Shown: positions 1 to 8,918, counted from the stretch's first letter. The stretch: DNA of 64,000 nucleotides from Streptomyces sp. NBC_00258 (GCF_036182465.1 NZ_CP108081.1:11098001-11162000); one strand, 5' to 3'. The notes: a model not told the origin generated them from the letters alone. Numbers and translations: made by a program.

Positions 1-379
1 GGAAGAGCTGGTACTCCTCCTTGGTGCAGAAGCCCATGACGTGCTCGACACCGGCGCGGTTGTACCAGCTGCGGTCCAGCAGCACGATCTCCCCGGCCGC
101 GGGCAGATGCTCGACGTACCGCTGGAAGTACCACTGGGTGCGCTCGCGCTCGGTCGGCTTGGGCAGCGCCACGGTCCGCGCGACGCGCGGGTTGAGGTGC
201 TCCGAGGCCCGTTTGATCGTGCCGCCCTTGCCGGCCGCGTCCCGTCCCTCGAAGACCACCACGAGCCGGGCGCCCTCGGCCCGCACCCACTCCTGGAGTT
301 TCACCAGCTGCGTCTGCAGACGCAGCAGCTCCTGCTCGTACGCCGCACGCGGCACCCTCGCCGTCTTCTTGCCGGCCAT
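1..379 (-). CDS. ppk2: Polyphosphate kinase 2 family protein (partial, C-terminus outside window)
   Basis: Polyphosphate-dependent nucleotide kinase (PPK2 family), expected to transfer phosphate between polyphosphate and nucleotides in the cytosol. The visible N-terminal 126 residues contain the Walker A-type segment FEGRDAAGKGGTIKR and the downstream LFDRSWYNR-like motif (here LLDRSWYNRAGVEHVMG), both hallmarks of the family. The start is the ATG at 379, which gives a basic N-terminus before the conserved block. The gene runs leftward out of the window. It diverges from the phosphoketolase gene across only about 50 bp, so the two promoters must overlap. Family assignment is firm. Whether it prefers ADP, GDP or AMP cannot be read from this fragment. 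Confidence 0.9.
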   Translation of the reverse strand, partial: MAGKKTARVPRAAYEQELLRLQTQLVKLQEWVRAEGARLVVVFEGRDAAGKGGTIKRASEHLNPRVARTVALPKPTERERTQWYFQRYVEHLPAAGEIVLLDRSWYNRAGVEHVMGFCTKEEYQLF

Positions 380-429
380 GCCGCCTCCTCCGCTCGATGA
401 CGTCCTTCGATGACACCCACGGAGTCACC

Positions 430-2814
430 ATGACCAACGTCGAACACCAGGACAGCACCGTACTGACCGACGAGGAACTGCGCACCCTGGACGCCCACTG
501 GAGGGCGGCCAACTACCTTGCCGTGGGCCAGATCTACCTGCTGGCCAATCCGCTGCTCACCGAGCCTCTGACGCCCGAGCACATCAAGCCACGGCTGCTC
601 GGCCACTGGGGTACCTCGCCCGGCCTCAACCTCGTGCACACGCACCTCAACCGGGTGATCAAGGCCCGCGGTCTCGACGCCCTGTGCGTCTGGGGTCCCG
701 GCCACGGCGGTCCCGCCGTCCTCGCCAATTCCTGGCTGGAGGGCAGTTACAGCGAGACCTACCCGGACGTCTCGCGCGACGCGGCGGGCATGGACCGGCT
801 GTTCCGGCAGTTCTCCTTCCCCGGCGGCGTGCCCAGCCATGTGGCGCCCGAGACGCCGGGCTCGATCCACGAGGGTGGCGAGCTGGGGTACTCCCTCGCC
901 CACGCGTACGGGGCCGCCTTCGACAACCCCGATCTGCTGGTCGCCTGCGTGATCGGTGACGGCGAGGCGGAGACCGGACCGCTGGCCGCCTCCTGGCACT
1001 CCAACAAGTTCCTGGACCCGGTGCACGACGGCGCGGTCCTGCCGATCCTGCACCTCAACGGCTACAAGATCGCCAATCCGACCGTGCTGTCCCGGATTCC
1101 CGAGCACGAACTCGACGCCCTGCTGCGGGGATACGGGCACGAGCCGATCCATGTCACCAGTGACGACCCGCGCGAGATCCACCGCGCCATGGCCGGCGCC
1201 TTCGACCAGGCCCTCGACCGCATCGCGCTGATGCAGAACACGGCTCGTGAAGACGGCGTGACGGAGCGCGTCCACTGGCCCATGATCGTGCTGCGGACCC
1301 CGAAGGGCTGGACAGGACCCGGCGAGGTCGACGGGGAGCCGGTCGAGGGAACATGGCGTGCGCACCAGGTCCCGCTGTCCGGCGTGCGCGAAAACCCCGA
1401 CCACCTGCGGCAACTGGAGACGTGGCTGCGCTCGTACCGGCCCGAGGAACTCTTCGACGTCGACGGCCGACCCACCGCAGAGGTCCTCGCATGCATTCCC
1501 GCGGGGGCTCGCCGGCTGGGCGCCACGCCGCACGCCAACGGCGGTCTGCTCGTACGCGACCTGCCCATGCCGTCCCTCGACCGCTTCGCCGTCCCCGTCG
1601 ACAAGCCGGGCGTCACCTCGCACGAGCCCACCCGGGTCCTCGGCGATCTCCTCGAACAGATCATGAACGACACGTCGGGCCGTCGTGACTTCCGGCTCGT
1701 CGGCCCCGACGAGACCGCCTCCAACCGGCTGGGCGCCGTCTTCAACGCCAGCGGCAAGGCCTGGCAGGCACAGATGCTCCAGGTGGACGAACACCTGGAC
1801 CGGCACGGCCGGGTCATGGAGATCCTCTCCGAACACCTCTGCCAGGGCTGGCTGGAGGGCTATCTCCTCACCGGACGGCACGGTCTGTTCTCCTGCTACG
1901 AGGCGTTCGTGCACATCGTCGACTCAATGGTCAACCAGCACATCAAGTGGCTCAAGACATCGAGGGAGTTGCCGTGGCGAGCCCCGATCGCCTCCCTCAA
2001 CTACCTTCTGACGTCGCATGTCTGGCGCCAGGACCACAACGGCTTCTCGCACCAGGACCCCGGCTTCGTCGACCACGTCCTCAACAAGAGCCCCGAGGTC
2101 GTACGGGTCTATCTGCCGCCGGACGCCAACACCCTGCTCTCCGTGGCCGACCACGCCCTGCGCAGCCGCGACTACGTGAACGTGATCGTCGCGGGCAAGC
2201 AGCCCTGCTTCGACTGGCTCTCCATGGACCAGGCACGCGCCCACTGCGCACGCGGAGCGGGCATCTGGGACTGGGCGGGCTCCGCCAACGGAGACCGCGA
2301 ACCCGACGTCGTCCTCGCCTGCGCGGGTGACGTCCCCACCCAGGAGATCCTGGCCGCCTCCGATCTGCTCCGGCGCCATCTGCCCGAGCTGGCCGTCCGC
2401 GTCGTCAACGTCGTGGACATGACCCGGCTGCTGCCACGCGCGGAACACCCGCACGGGATGGGCGACTTCGAGTACGACGGCCTGTTCACCACCGACAAGC
2501 CGGTGATCTTCGCCTACCACGGCTATCCCTGGCTGATCCACCGCCTGGCCTACCGCCGCACCGGCCACGCCAACCTCCATGTCCGCGGCTACAAGGAGAT
2601 GGGCACCACCACGACACCGTTCGACATGGTCGTCCGCAACGACATGGACCGCTACCGCCTCGTCATGGACGTCATCGACCGCGTCCCCGGCCTCGGAGTC
2701 CGTGCCGCCGCCGTACGCCAGCGGATGGCGGATGCCCGTACCCGCCATCACGCCTGGATCCGCGAACACGGCACGGACCTGCCCGAGGTCGCCGACTGGT
2801 CCTGGACCGCCTGA
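430..2814 (+). CDS. xfp: Phosphoketolase (xylulose 5-phosphate/fructose 6-phosphate)
   Basis: Thiamine-diphosphate enzyme that cleaves xylulose 5-phosphate (and usually fructose 6-phosphate) with inorganic phosphate to acetyl phosphate and glyceraldehyde 3-phosphate (or erythrose 4-phosphate). The 794-residue product has the usual family length. Visible hallmarks are the N-terminal GHGGPAVLANSWLEGSY block, the ThDP/metal motif GDGEAETGPLA, the HLNGYKIANPTV segment, SNRLGAVF, and the C-terminal YKEMGTTTTPFDMVVRNDMDR block. I chose the ATG at 430 because GGAG lies five bases upstream; an in-frame ATG at 397 would add 11 non-conserved residues and has no clear ribosome site. It diverges from a PPK2 gene, so acetyl phosphate and polyphosphate metabolism are neighbours here. 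Confidence 0.96.
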   Translation: MTNVEHQDSTVLTDEELRTLDAHWRAANYLAVGQIYLLANPLLTEPLTPEHIKPRLLGHWGTSPGLNLVHTHLNRVIKARGLDALCVWGPGHGGPAVLANSWLEGSYSETYPDVSRDAAGMDRLFRQFSFPGGVPSHVAPETPGSIHEGGELGYSLAHAYGAAFDNPDLLVACVIGDGEAETGPLAASWHSNKFLDPVHDGAVLPILHLNGYKIANPTVLSRIPEHELDALLRGYGHEPIHVTSDDPREIHRAMAGAFDQALDRIALMQNTAREDGVTERVHWPMIVLRTPKGWTGPGEVDGEPVEGTWRAHQVPLSGVRENPDHLRQLETWLRSYRPEELFDVDGRPTAEVLACIPAGARRLGATPHANGGLLVRDLPMPSLDRFAVPVDKPGVTSHEPTRVLGDLLEQIMNDTSGRRDFRLVGPDETASNRLGAVFNASGKAWQAQMLQVDEHLDRHGRVMEILSEHLCQGWLEGYLLTGRHGLFSCYEAFVHIVDSMVNQHIKWLKTSRELPWRAPIASLNYLLTSHVWRQDHNGFSHQDPGFVDHVLNKSPEVVRVYLPPDANTLLSVADHALRSRDYVNVIVAGKQPCFDWLSMDQARAHCARGAGIWDWAGSANGDREPDVVLACAGDVPTQEILAASDLLRRHLPELAVRVVNVVDMTRLLPRAEHPHGMGDFEYDGLFTTDKPVIFAYHGYPWLIHRLAYRRTGHANLHVRGYKEMGTTTTPFDMVVRNDMDRYRLVMDVIDRVPGLGVRAAAVRQRMADARTRHHAWIREHGTDLPEVADWSWTA

Positions 2815-2840
2815 CATCCCTTGCACGGCAAAGGAGTTCA

Positions 2841-4715
2841 TCATCGGACCGATAGACCTTCCGCAGCCGTCAGAGCCTCCAATGCGCCGGCCTGGGTGCG
2901 CCAGTCCGACGGGTTGGGGCTCGTGCCGGACCAGCGCTGGCCCAGGCGGTTGAGGGGGTCCCGGTCCGTGGCCCAGATCGAGTCGGCCTGCTTCGTCACG
3001 TAGGCCCGGTGGACGGTGGACCCGGTGGCGTCCGCCAGGTCGGCGAAGTGCCGTATGAAGATGCCCTTGAACTGCTTCTGGTTGTCGTCGCAGGAACCCG
3101 TGCCGACGTCGCAGGACTCGGTCAGCACGCCGCCGCGGGTCAGCGCCGGCGAGGACATCGCGGCGTCGGCCAGGCGCTTTGCCGTGTCCAGGTACCGGCC
3201 GGTCCCGGTGGACCGCCAGAGCTGGGTGAAGGCGCCGATGGCGAGGCCCTGGTTGTAACTCCACACGGTCTGGCCGTTGTTGCCGCAGTTCGCGTTCAGC
3301 CCGTCGTTGACCAGGCCGGAGGAGTTGATCAGCCCGCTGCCCAGGTACCAGTTCGCGGCCGTGGCCGCTCGCGAACTCCACACGGTGTCACCGGAGATCC
3401 GCTGGTGCAGCGAGGTGGTCAGCCACAGGTACTGCCCGTTGGTCACGGCGTTCTTGTACGTGCGCTCCCGGTCCCACCAGACACCGCCGCCGCACGTGCT
3501 CGGATCCCAGTACTTGTGCACGTAGTCGGCGATCGTCACGGCCTCGTCCAGGTAGCGCCGCTCGCCCGTGTAGTCGTACGCCGTCAGCCAGGCGATGGCC
3601 CACCAGCCCGCGTCGTCGATCGCACGGCTGATGAAGTGCCCCTCGATCGGGTCCGAACTGCGGGCCCCCGCGGGGAAGACACCGCGGTTCTGCTCGAAGG
3701 TACGGGAGATCACCCAGTCGTAGTCGTGCCGCCCGGTGCGCTCGGCGAAGTCGATGACCGAGGTGGTGGCGACGGCCGAGTTCCACCAACTGCTGCGCCA
3801 CCAGCCCTCGTTGGTCTGGTACGACGCCATCAGCGCGTCCGCCCCCGCACGTGCCCGGGTCGGTGCCGGCCTGGCCCAGGCGGTGCAGCTGCCCTCCTGG
3901 TGGGAGGCCTCACGGCCACAGGCGCGGACGGCCCCGCCGTACAGCAGGCCCCGCGGGTCCCGGGTGGCGAACATGGCGGTCCGGGTCGAAGTCGCCCCGG
4001 ACGACACGCTCGTACGGCCGAGGGAAGCGCCCTCGGGCCAGCTCGCGCCGGCGTCCCAGGAGCGGTCGAGCCAGATCTCGTCGCCCGCGCCACCGCCTCC
4101 GACGACGCCCCAGGCCATTCCGTTGCGTTGGTCGACATGCAGGCTGATGGTGCGGCCGAAGAGGGTGGCAGACGGTACGGGGGTGTCGTCGCCGGACGCG
4201 GTGGCGGGATCGGCGCCGTCGCAGAACGAGCCGTCGCACACCTTCGGATACGCCCAGTCGGTGCAGGTGACACCACCTGCGTCACCGCAGGCACGGATCC
4301 AGCCGCGCCGGTGCCCCACCGGGTCGGTGATGTTGTACATCAGCGTGCGGGTGCCGGTCCACGTGCCGGGGATGCCGGCCTTGCCGAGCAAGGGCTCCCA
4401 GGTGGCGCCCCGGTCCCAGGACCGGTCCAGCCAGGTCGCGTCGCCCTTCACGCCGTTGTCGATGCTCGCCCAGGCCATGTTGTCGGGGTCGGAGACATGC
4501 AGCCGGACGATCCGGCCGTTGATGGTCCTGTTCGGCACCGGGAAGGTGTCCTGCCGTGCCTTCGAAGGGTCCAGGGTGTCGCACGCCAGGGCACAGACCG
4601 GCGTCGCGGCACGGGCGGCGGGGGCGGGGAGGGCGACGAGGCCGGTCAGGGCCAGGAGCAGGGCCAGGAACAGGGTCAGGGGTCCGCCGAGGACCGGGTG
4701 GGGCCGGGCTGACAT
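2841..4715 (-). CDS. Secreted GH76 alpha-1,6-mannanase-like hydrolase with two N-terminal Asp-box modules
   Basis: Predicted extracellular glycoside hydrolase family 76 enzyme; characterised members are endo-acting on alpha-1,6-mannan. The 624-residue product starts with a Sec signal (hydrophobic core LTLFLALLLALTGLVALP, then APAARAA). Residues about 40-130 and 145-255 are two copies of one module containing WLDRSWDRGATW and WLDRSWDAGASW, which resemble Asp-box motifs, each ending in RACG. From about residue 280 the (alpha/alpha)6 GH76 domain follows, with the Asp-Asp pair in RAIDDAGWWAIAW near residue 368, the CGGGVWWDR block and TVWSYNQG. The ATG at 4715 directly precedes the signal peptide. 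It lies downstream of and parallel to the GH2 gene, separated by a hairpin. It is related to the GH76 gene at 7328-8809, which has one copy of the module. Confidence 0.9.
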   Translation of the reverse strand: MSARPHPVLGGPLTLFLALLLALTGLVALPAPAARAATPVCALACDTLDPSKARQDTFPVPNRTINGRIVRLHVSDPDNMAWASIDNGVKGDATWLDRSWDRGATWEPLLGKAGIPGTWTGTRTLMYNITDPVGHRRGWIRACGDAGGVTCTDWAYPKVCDGSFCDGADPATASGDDTPVPSATLFGRTISLHVDQRNGMAWGVVGGGGAGDEIWLDRSWDAGASWPEGASLGRTSVSSGATSTRTAMFATRDPRGLLYGGAVRACGREASHQEGSCTAWARPAPTRARAGADALMASYQTNEGWWRSSWWNSAVATTSVIDFAERTGRHDYDWVISRTFEQNRGVFPAGARSSDPIEGHFISRAIDDAGWWAIAWLTAYDYTGERRYLDEAVTIADYVHKYWDPSTCGGGVWWDRERTYKNAVTNGQYLWLTTSLHQRISGDTVWSSRAATAANWYLGSGLINSSGLVNDGLNANCGNNGQTVWSYNQGLAIGAFTQLWRSTGTGRYLDTAKRLADAAMSSPALTRGGVLTESCDVGTGSCDDNQKQFKGIFIRHFADLADATGSTVHRAYVTKQADSIWATDRDPLNRLGQRWSGTSPNPSDWRTQAGALEALTAAEGLSVR

Positions 4716-4760
4716 GACGTACCGCCAATCCGTGAGGACCGTACGCGGAAGGGAGGGGAT

Positions 4761-4781
4761 GGCCGCCCGTGGAGGGCGGCC
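4761..4781 (-). terminator. Hairpin between GH2 and GH76 genes
   Basis: A perfect 8-bp inverted repeat (GGCCGCCC / GGGCGGCC) with a 5-nt loop lies between the GH2 stop and the GH76 start. Downstream of it on the minus strand there is no U-run, which is common for Streptomyces terminators. It could end the GH2 transcript or partially attenuate readthrough into GH76. Confidence 0.5.
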
Positions 4782-4818
4782 ACCTTCAGAAGTGCCTGCT
4801 GTACGTGGGCGGTCGTGC

Positions 4819-7161
4819 TCAGGGCGCCCAGGGTGCCGAGATCGCCCACGTGGTGTCCGGGACGAAGCTCGCCGGGTTGTCCCAGGTGTGCGTGCCGCCC
4901 TGCTGGGCCAGCCAGAGCTCCGCGTTGATGTGCCGCAGGTACTGGCGGGGGAAGCCCGACGCCGACAGCCGGATGCCACCGCTGCCCTGCACCGGGCACC
5001 AGGTCGCGTCCTCCTTGTAGAGCGTGGAGTTGGCGTTCGCGTCGCGCCGGACGCGGAACTCGCTGTGGCGCAGGTACTCGCCCGGGTAGTTGCGGGACTC
5101 GAAGGAGTAGCAGAGCCGGTTGGCGAGACCGGGCTTCACCTTCCAGGTGGCGTCCTCCTTGAGCAGGGCGGTGCTGCCCGAGTTCACCACCTCGGTGAAG
5201 CCGAGCCCGTCCTTGTGACGGAGGTAGCGGTCGGTATGTCCCGGCGTGGTGACCCGGATCGACACGTACTGCTCCACCGGCAGTTTCACCGTCGGTCCGA
5301 CCGTGCGGGACGCCGTGATGAGCGCCTGGTTGGCCGCCCGGACGCGGGCCTCGTCGACCTTGACGATCTGGCGGTCGTAGGTCAGCAGGCCGTTGGCCTC
5401 GTTCTCGACGTCCGTGATCTGCGTGTAGACGGCCGCCGACAGGCCGCCCGCCGGCATCGAGTTCTCCCGGATGCCGTCGAGCAGCCCGACGAGCCGGTCG
5501 TTGAGGGCGGACAGGCTCGGCTGGTCCTCGTAGCTGAACCCGCCGCCCGGATACCACTCGTGGCCGGAGACCCGGATGCCGAGACCTCCGTACTCGCCAA
5601 GCACGGAGGCGCGTACCGGCTCCGTCGGGGTGTTGCCGGGACCGACGTAGTTGTGGTTGTCGACCACGTCCCCGTTGCCGCCGTCCTGGGATCCGCAGCA
5701 GTTGACGCCGCTCATGTTGTCCACGAGGCGCGAGGGGTCGTACGACTTGACCATGTCCGCGATGCGGGCCTGGTCGTACTGGCCCCAGCCCTCGTTCTGG
5801 TTGACCCACAGGATCAGCGAGGGCGAGCTGCGGTGCTCGTCGATGATCGCGCGGTACTCGTTCTCCCACTGGGTGCGGGCCGCGGCTGACGGGCTCTTTC
5901 CACTGTCCATGGCCGGCATGTCCTGCCACACCAGCAGCCCCAGACGGTCCGCCCAGTAGAACCACCGCTGCGGCTCGACCTTGATGTGCTTGCGGACCAT
6001 GTTGAAGCCCAGGTCCTTGTGCTTCTGCAGGTCGTACCTGAGGGCCGCGTCGCTGGGGGCGGTGTGGAGGCCGTCCGGCCAGTAGCCCTGGTCCAGGGTG
6101 CCGCTCTGGAAGACGAACGACCCGTTGAGCACGGGGCGTTGGACACCGTTCACATTCCGCACCGAGATGGACCGCATGCCCGCGTAACTGCCGACCCGGT
6201 CGGCGCCCGCGCTGCCGGTGAGCTCGGCCGTGACGTCGTACAGGAACGGGTCCTCCGGCGACCACAGACGGGCGTTGGGCACCGGTACGGAGAATTGTTG
6301 GCCGACCGATCCGGTGACACTGCCGACCTGTGTGCCGCCGTTGGAGACGGTGACCTTGACGCTCGCGCCGTCGGCCCCGGCCGCGCGCACCGTCACCCGG
6401 AGGGTGTTGTCCTGGAGGTTCGGGACCATGTCGAGCCGGGTGATGCGCGCGGCGGCGGTCGGCTCCAGCCAGACCGTCTGCCAGATCCCGGACGTGGCGG
6501 TGTAGAAGATGCTGCGCCCGGCGTGCGGGGTGACGTCCTGGATGCGCTGCTTGCCGACGGCCTGGCCGCCGGTCTGCGTGGCGTCGTACGTGGAGACGAC
6601 GATCGTGTTGGTGCCGCCGCCGTTCAACAGCGGCGTGATGTCGTACGAGAACGAGTCGTAGCCTCCTCGGTGGACGGCCCCTGCCTGCTGTCCGTTGACC
6701 CAGACCGTGGTCTCCCAGTCGGAGGCGCCGAAGTTGAGCTGGACGCGGCGGGCGCCCCAGCCGGACGGGACCGTGAAGGTGCGCTTGTACCAGAGCTTGT
6801 CGTTCTCGGTGATCTTCCGTTGGATGCCCGAGAGCGCGGACTCCGGTGCGAAGGGCACCCGGATCTGCTCGCCGAAGGACGACGGCTGACCGGCGTCGCG
6901 GGATGTGACGGCGAAGTCCCAAATGCCGTTGAGGTTGGCCCAGTCGGGCCGGGTGAGCTGCGGTCGCGGATACTCCGGCAGCGGGTTGTCGACCGGGACC
7001 TGGTCGGTCCACGGAGTCGTCATGGGCGCTGGCTTGGGGGTCCAGGCCGCCGCGGCGGCATCGGCGGGAGCCGTGCCGGAGGAGAGGAGGCCGGTGACGG
7101 CGAGTGCAAGCACCGCGGCGGCGGTCGTGACGCGCCGCCAGGTGGATAGGGGTCTCAGCAT
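4819..7161 (-). CDS. Secreted GH2 glycoside hydrolase with C-terminal AbfB (CBM42-like) domain
   Basis: Predicted extracellular glycosidase of the GH2 clan (beta-galactosidase, beta-mannosidase and relatives). The 780-residue product has a signal peptide (residues 1-38, ending near ADAAAA). A jelly-roll sugar-binding domain follows (about 65-250, with LNGIWDFAVT and WYKRTFTVPSGW), then an Ig-like domain, then a TIM barrel. The acid/base is expected in ILWVNQNEGWG near residue 457 and the nucleophile in VLGEYGGLG near residue 523. The last ~140 residues carry repeated YLRH motifs (RYLRHKDGLGF, EYLRHSEFRV, QYLRHINAEL), typical of AbfB domains that bind arabinofuranose side chains. The ATG at 7161 was chosen because the signal peptide follows it; the longer frame reaches into the promoter region. 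Two operator candidates lie about 115-145 bp upstream. Exact substrate is not readable. Confidence 0.9.
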   Translation of the reverse strand: MLRPLSTWRRVTTAAAVLALAVTGLLSSGTAPADAAAAAWTPKPAPMTTPWTDQVPVDNPLPEYPRPQLTRPDWANLNGIWDFAVTSRDAGQPSSFGEQIRVPFAPESALSGIQRKITENDKLWYKRTFTVPSGWGARRVQLNFGASDWETTVWVNGQQAGAVHRGGYDSFSYDITPLLNGGGTNTIVVSTYDATQTGGQAVGKQRIQDVTPHAGRSIFYTATSGIWQTVWLEPTAAARITRLDMVPNLQDNTLRVTVRAAGADGASVKVTVSNGGTQVGSVTGSVGQQFSVPVPNARLWSPEDPFLYDVTAELTGSAGADRVGSYAGMRSISVRNVNGVQRPVLNGSFVFQSGTLDQGYWPDGLHTAPSDAALRYDLQKHKDLGFNMVRKHIKVEPQRWFYWADRLGLLVWQDMPAMDSGKSPSAAARTQWENEYRAIIDEHRSSPSLILWVNQNEGWGQYDQARIADMVKSYDPSRLVDNMSGVNCCGSQDGGNGDVVDNHNYVGPGNTPTEPVRASVLGEYGGLGIRVSGHEWYPGGGFSYEDQPSLSALNDRLVGLLDGIRENSMPAGGLSAAVYTQITDVENEANGLLTYDRQIVKVDEARVRAANQALITASRTVGPTVKLPVEQYVSIRVTTPGHTDRYLRHKDGLGFTEVVNSGSTALLKEDATWKVKPGLANRLCYSFESRNYPGEYLRHSEFRVRRDANANSTLYKEDATWCPVQGSGGIRLSASGFPRQYLRHINAELWLAQQGGTHTWDNPASFVPDTTWAISAPWAP

Positions 7162-7275
7162 GGTGATCGCTCCAGTGTCTCGGTGGCGCACGGAGGAACG
7201 CCGCCCGCAGGACGGTGGAACTGGTTCAACACGGGAGAGCTTGCTGCACGAACACCACAGCATTCACCCGGCCAA

Positions 7276-7287
7276 TTGTCCAGACCA
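7276..7287. promoter_or_regulatory. DasR-like (dre) site candidate upstream of GH2 gene
   Basis: TTGTCCAGACCA matches 10 of 12 positions of the GntR-type dre core TGGTCTAGACCA bound by DasR, the GlcNAc-responsive regulator of Streptomyces. It lies seven bases from the LacI-type palindrome in the same promoter region. This is a motif match by eye only; chance occurrence is possible. Confidence 0.35.
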
Positions 7288-7293
7288 AGTGCA

Positions 7294-7305
7294 GACAACG
7301 TTGTC
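7294..7305. promoter_or_regulatory. LacI-family type operator (GACAACGTTGTC)
   Basis: A perfect 12-bp palindrome with the central CG typical of LacI-family operators, located 133 bp upstream of the GH2 start and between the GH2 and second GH76 genes. The identical 12 bases recur at 50442-50453 immediately upstream of a secreted discoidin-domain protein, suggesting one shared sugar-responsive repressor. No LacI gene is in this window. Confidence 0.6.
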
Positions 7306-7327
7306 GGACGATCGATGAACTCCCGTC

Positions 7328-8809
7328 TCATGGCGCCGCGTTGAACAGGTCGAGGGCGCTCTGCTGCCGTGCCGCGTCCAGCTTGTCGACCGGGCCGAAC
7401 CAGCGCAGTCCGTACTGGTCGAGAGCGTTGCGGTCGCTCGTGTGGGCACGGTCCGCCTGGCGTTGCAGGTAGGCGGTGTACGGGTGGTCGGGCAGCGCGG
7501 AGTTGAGCTTGCCCAGACCGCGGACGTGCGCGCCCTTGAAGGACGGCCCGTCGCCTCCGCAGTCGCCGCCCTCGCACGGGTCGCGCAGGATGCCGTCGGC
7601 GGTGTGGAGCGAGGAGGTCGAGGTCGCCGCGTCGGCGATCTGCCGTGCGCGGGTGAGCAGTGCGCCGTCGCCGGTCGCCCTGTTGAGTTCGGTGAGGGCC
7701 CCGAGCAGGACTCCCTGGTTGTACGACCAGACGGCCTGTCCGTTGTTGCGGCAGGTGGACAGGTCGACTCCGTCGTTGACCAGGTTCGAGCCGTTGATCA
7801 TGCCGGTGCCCTGGAACCAGGACCAGCCGGCCCGCGCCCGGTTCAGATACGTCGTGTCACCCGGGATGCGGTTGTGCAGGGCGGCGCTGAGCTGGATGTA
7901 GAGGGAGTTGGCGATGGCGTTCTTGTACGTCTTCGCCGTGCTCCACCACACTCCGCCGCCGCAGGTGCCGTCCCAGTACGCGGCCATGTGGTCGGCGTCG
8001 GCGCGGGCGGTGTCCAGATAGCGGCGGTCGCCCGTCAGGTCGTACGCGGCGACCCAGGCGAGCCCCCACCAGCCGGTGTCGTCGATGTACTCGTTGCGGA
8101 ACTGCCCGTCCTTCGCGTTGAGGTTCAGGTCGTACGTGCGGGAGATCGCGTACGAGTAACTGCTCATGCCCGTCACCCGGATGTTGTCGACGAGGGCGTT
8201 GAGGGCGTTGGCCGAGTTCCACCAGCCGGTGGTGTCGAACAGGCCGGTGCCGTAGTTGTAGGAGGTCATCAGCCCGGTGGCGGCCGCGGTGCGCCGGTTG
8301 CCGGCGTTCCACGTGGTGCGGGCCCACGGGGTGCACGCGATCTCGGTGCGGTCCCCGGCCTTGCCGCAGGCGCGAAGGGCGCCGACGCCGTGGTTGTTCC
8401 AGTCGTCCACGTTGTACATGAGCGTGCGCCAGGCGCGTTGACCTGCCGGGACGGTCGTGTCGCCGAGCCTGCTGCCCGAACTCCAGGTGCGGCCGCCGTC
8501 GAAGGAGCGGTCGAGCCAGACCTCGTCGCCCGGGTTGCCGTTGCCGATGGACGCCCAGCCCATCGCGTCGGTGTCGTCGAAGTGGAGGGCGATCGACCGC
8601 CCGTGGACCGCCGCCGTGACCGGAGTCCGGTCGCCCGGGGAGAGGGCGGGGTCACGGGCGTCGCAGTACTTGTTGCAGATCGCGGCGGCGGCCGCGGCAG
8701 TGGTCGTGTCGGCGGCGGACGCGGACTGTGGGGCGAGGCCCGCCAGCAGCGCAAGGGCGAGGGTCGCGGCCGACCGCCTGAGGATTCGGGGTCTTGGAAG
8801 GAGAGTCAT
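7328..8809 (-). CDS. Secreted GH76 alpha-1,6-mannanase-like hydrolase
   Basis: Second GH76 family hydrolase, 493 residues, predicted to be exported (signal MTLLPRPRILRRSAATLALA then LLAGLAPQSASA). Residues about 45-155 are one copy of the module seen twice in the neighbouring GH76 protein, containing VWLDRSFDGGRTW (Asp-box-like) and RTLMYNVDDW ... RACG. The catalytic (alpha/alpha)6 domain follows with the Asp-Asp pair in YIDDTGWWGLAW near residue 243, CGGGVWWSTAKTYKNA and AVWSYNQGVLLG. The start is the ATG at 8809, preceded by a purine-rich AGAGAGG. A LacI-type palindrome lies 110 bp upstream. With the GH2 and other GH76 genes it forms a mannan-side-chain degradation set, probably acting on fungal cell-wall mannan (inference). 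Confidence 0.9.
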   Translation of the reverse strand: MTLLPRPRILRRSAATLALALLAGLAPQSASAADTTTAAAAAAICNKYCDARDPALSPGDRTPVTAAVHGRSIALHFDDTDAMGWASIGNGNPGDEVWLDRSFDGGRTWSSGSRLGDTTVPAGQRAWRTLMYNVDDWNNHGVGALRACGKAGDRTEIACTPWARTTWNAGNRRTAAATGLMTSYNYGTGLFDTTGWWNSANALNALVDNIRVTGMSSYSYAISRTYDLNLNAKDGQFRNEYIDDTGWWGLAWVAAYDLTGDRRYLDTARADADHMAAYWDGTCGGGVWWSTAKTYKNAIANSLYIQLSAALHNRIPGDTTYLNRARAGWSWFQGTGMINGSNLVNDGVDLSTCRNNGQAVWSYNQGVLLGALTELNRATGDGALLTRARQIADAATSTSSLHTADGILRDPCEGGDCGGDGPSFKGAHVRGLGKLNSALPDHPYTAYLQRQADRAHTSDRNALDQYGLRWFGPVDKLDAARQQSALDLFNAAP

Positions 8810-8918
8810 GGGGCCTCTCTGTCAGGGCAACGCCCCTGAGCCCTTCCCGTGGAACCGGTCTCGTTCCTTCGCGGACGACACCGGTGCGAGCGAAGGCGGG
8901 GGCTGTGGAAACGAACAT

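Noticed and set aside
301..1914. 537-residue minus-strand frame opposite phosphoketolase
   Set aside because: Shadow of a strongly conserved enzyme; no recognisable domain and no ribosome site.
4676..7012. 778-residue minus-strand frame across the GH2 gene
   Set aside because: It is a frame-shifted reading of the GH2 gene, Arg/Pro/Gly-rich with no domains; the GH2 frame has signal peptide and catalytic motifs.
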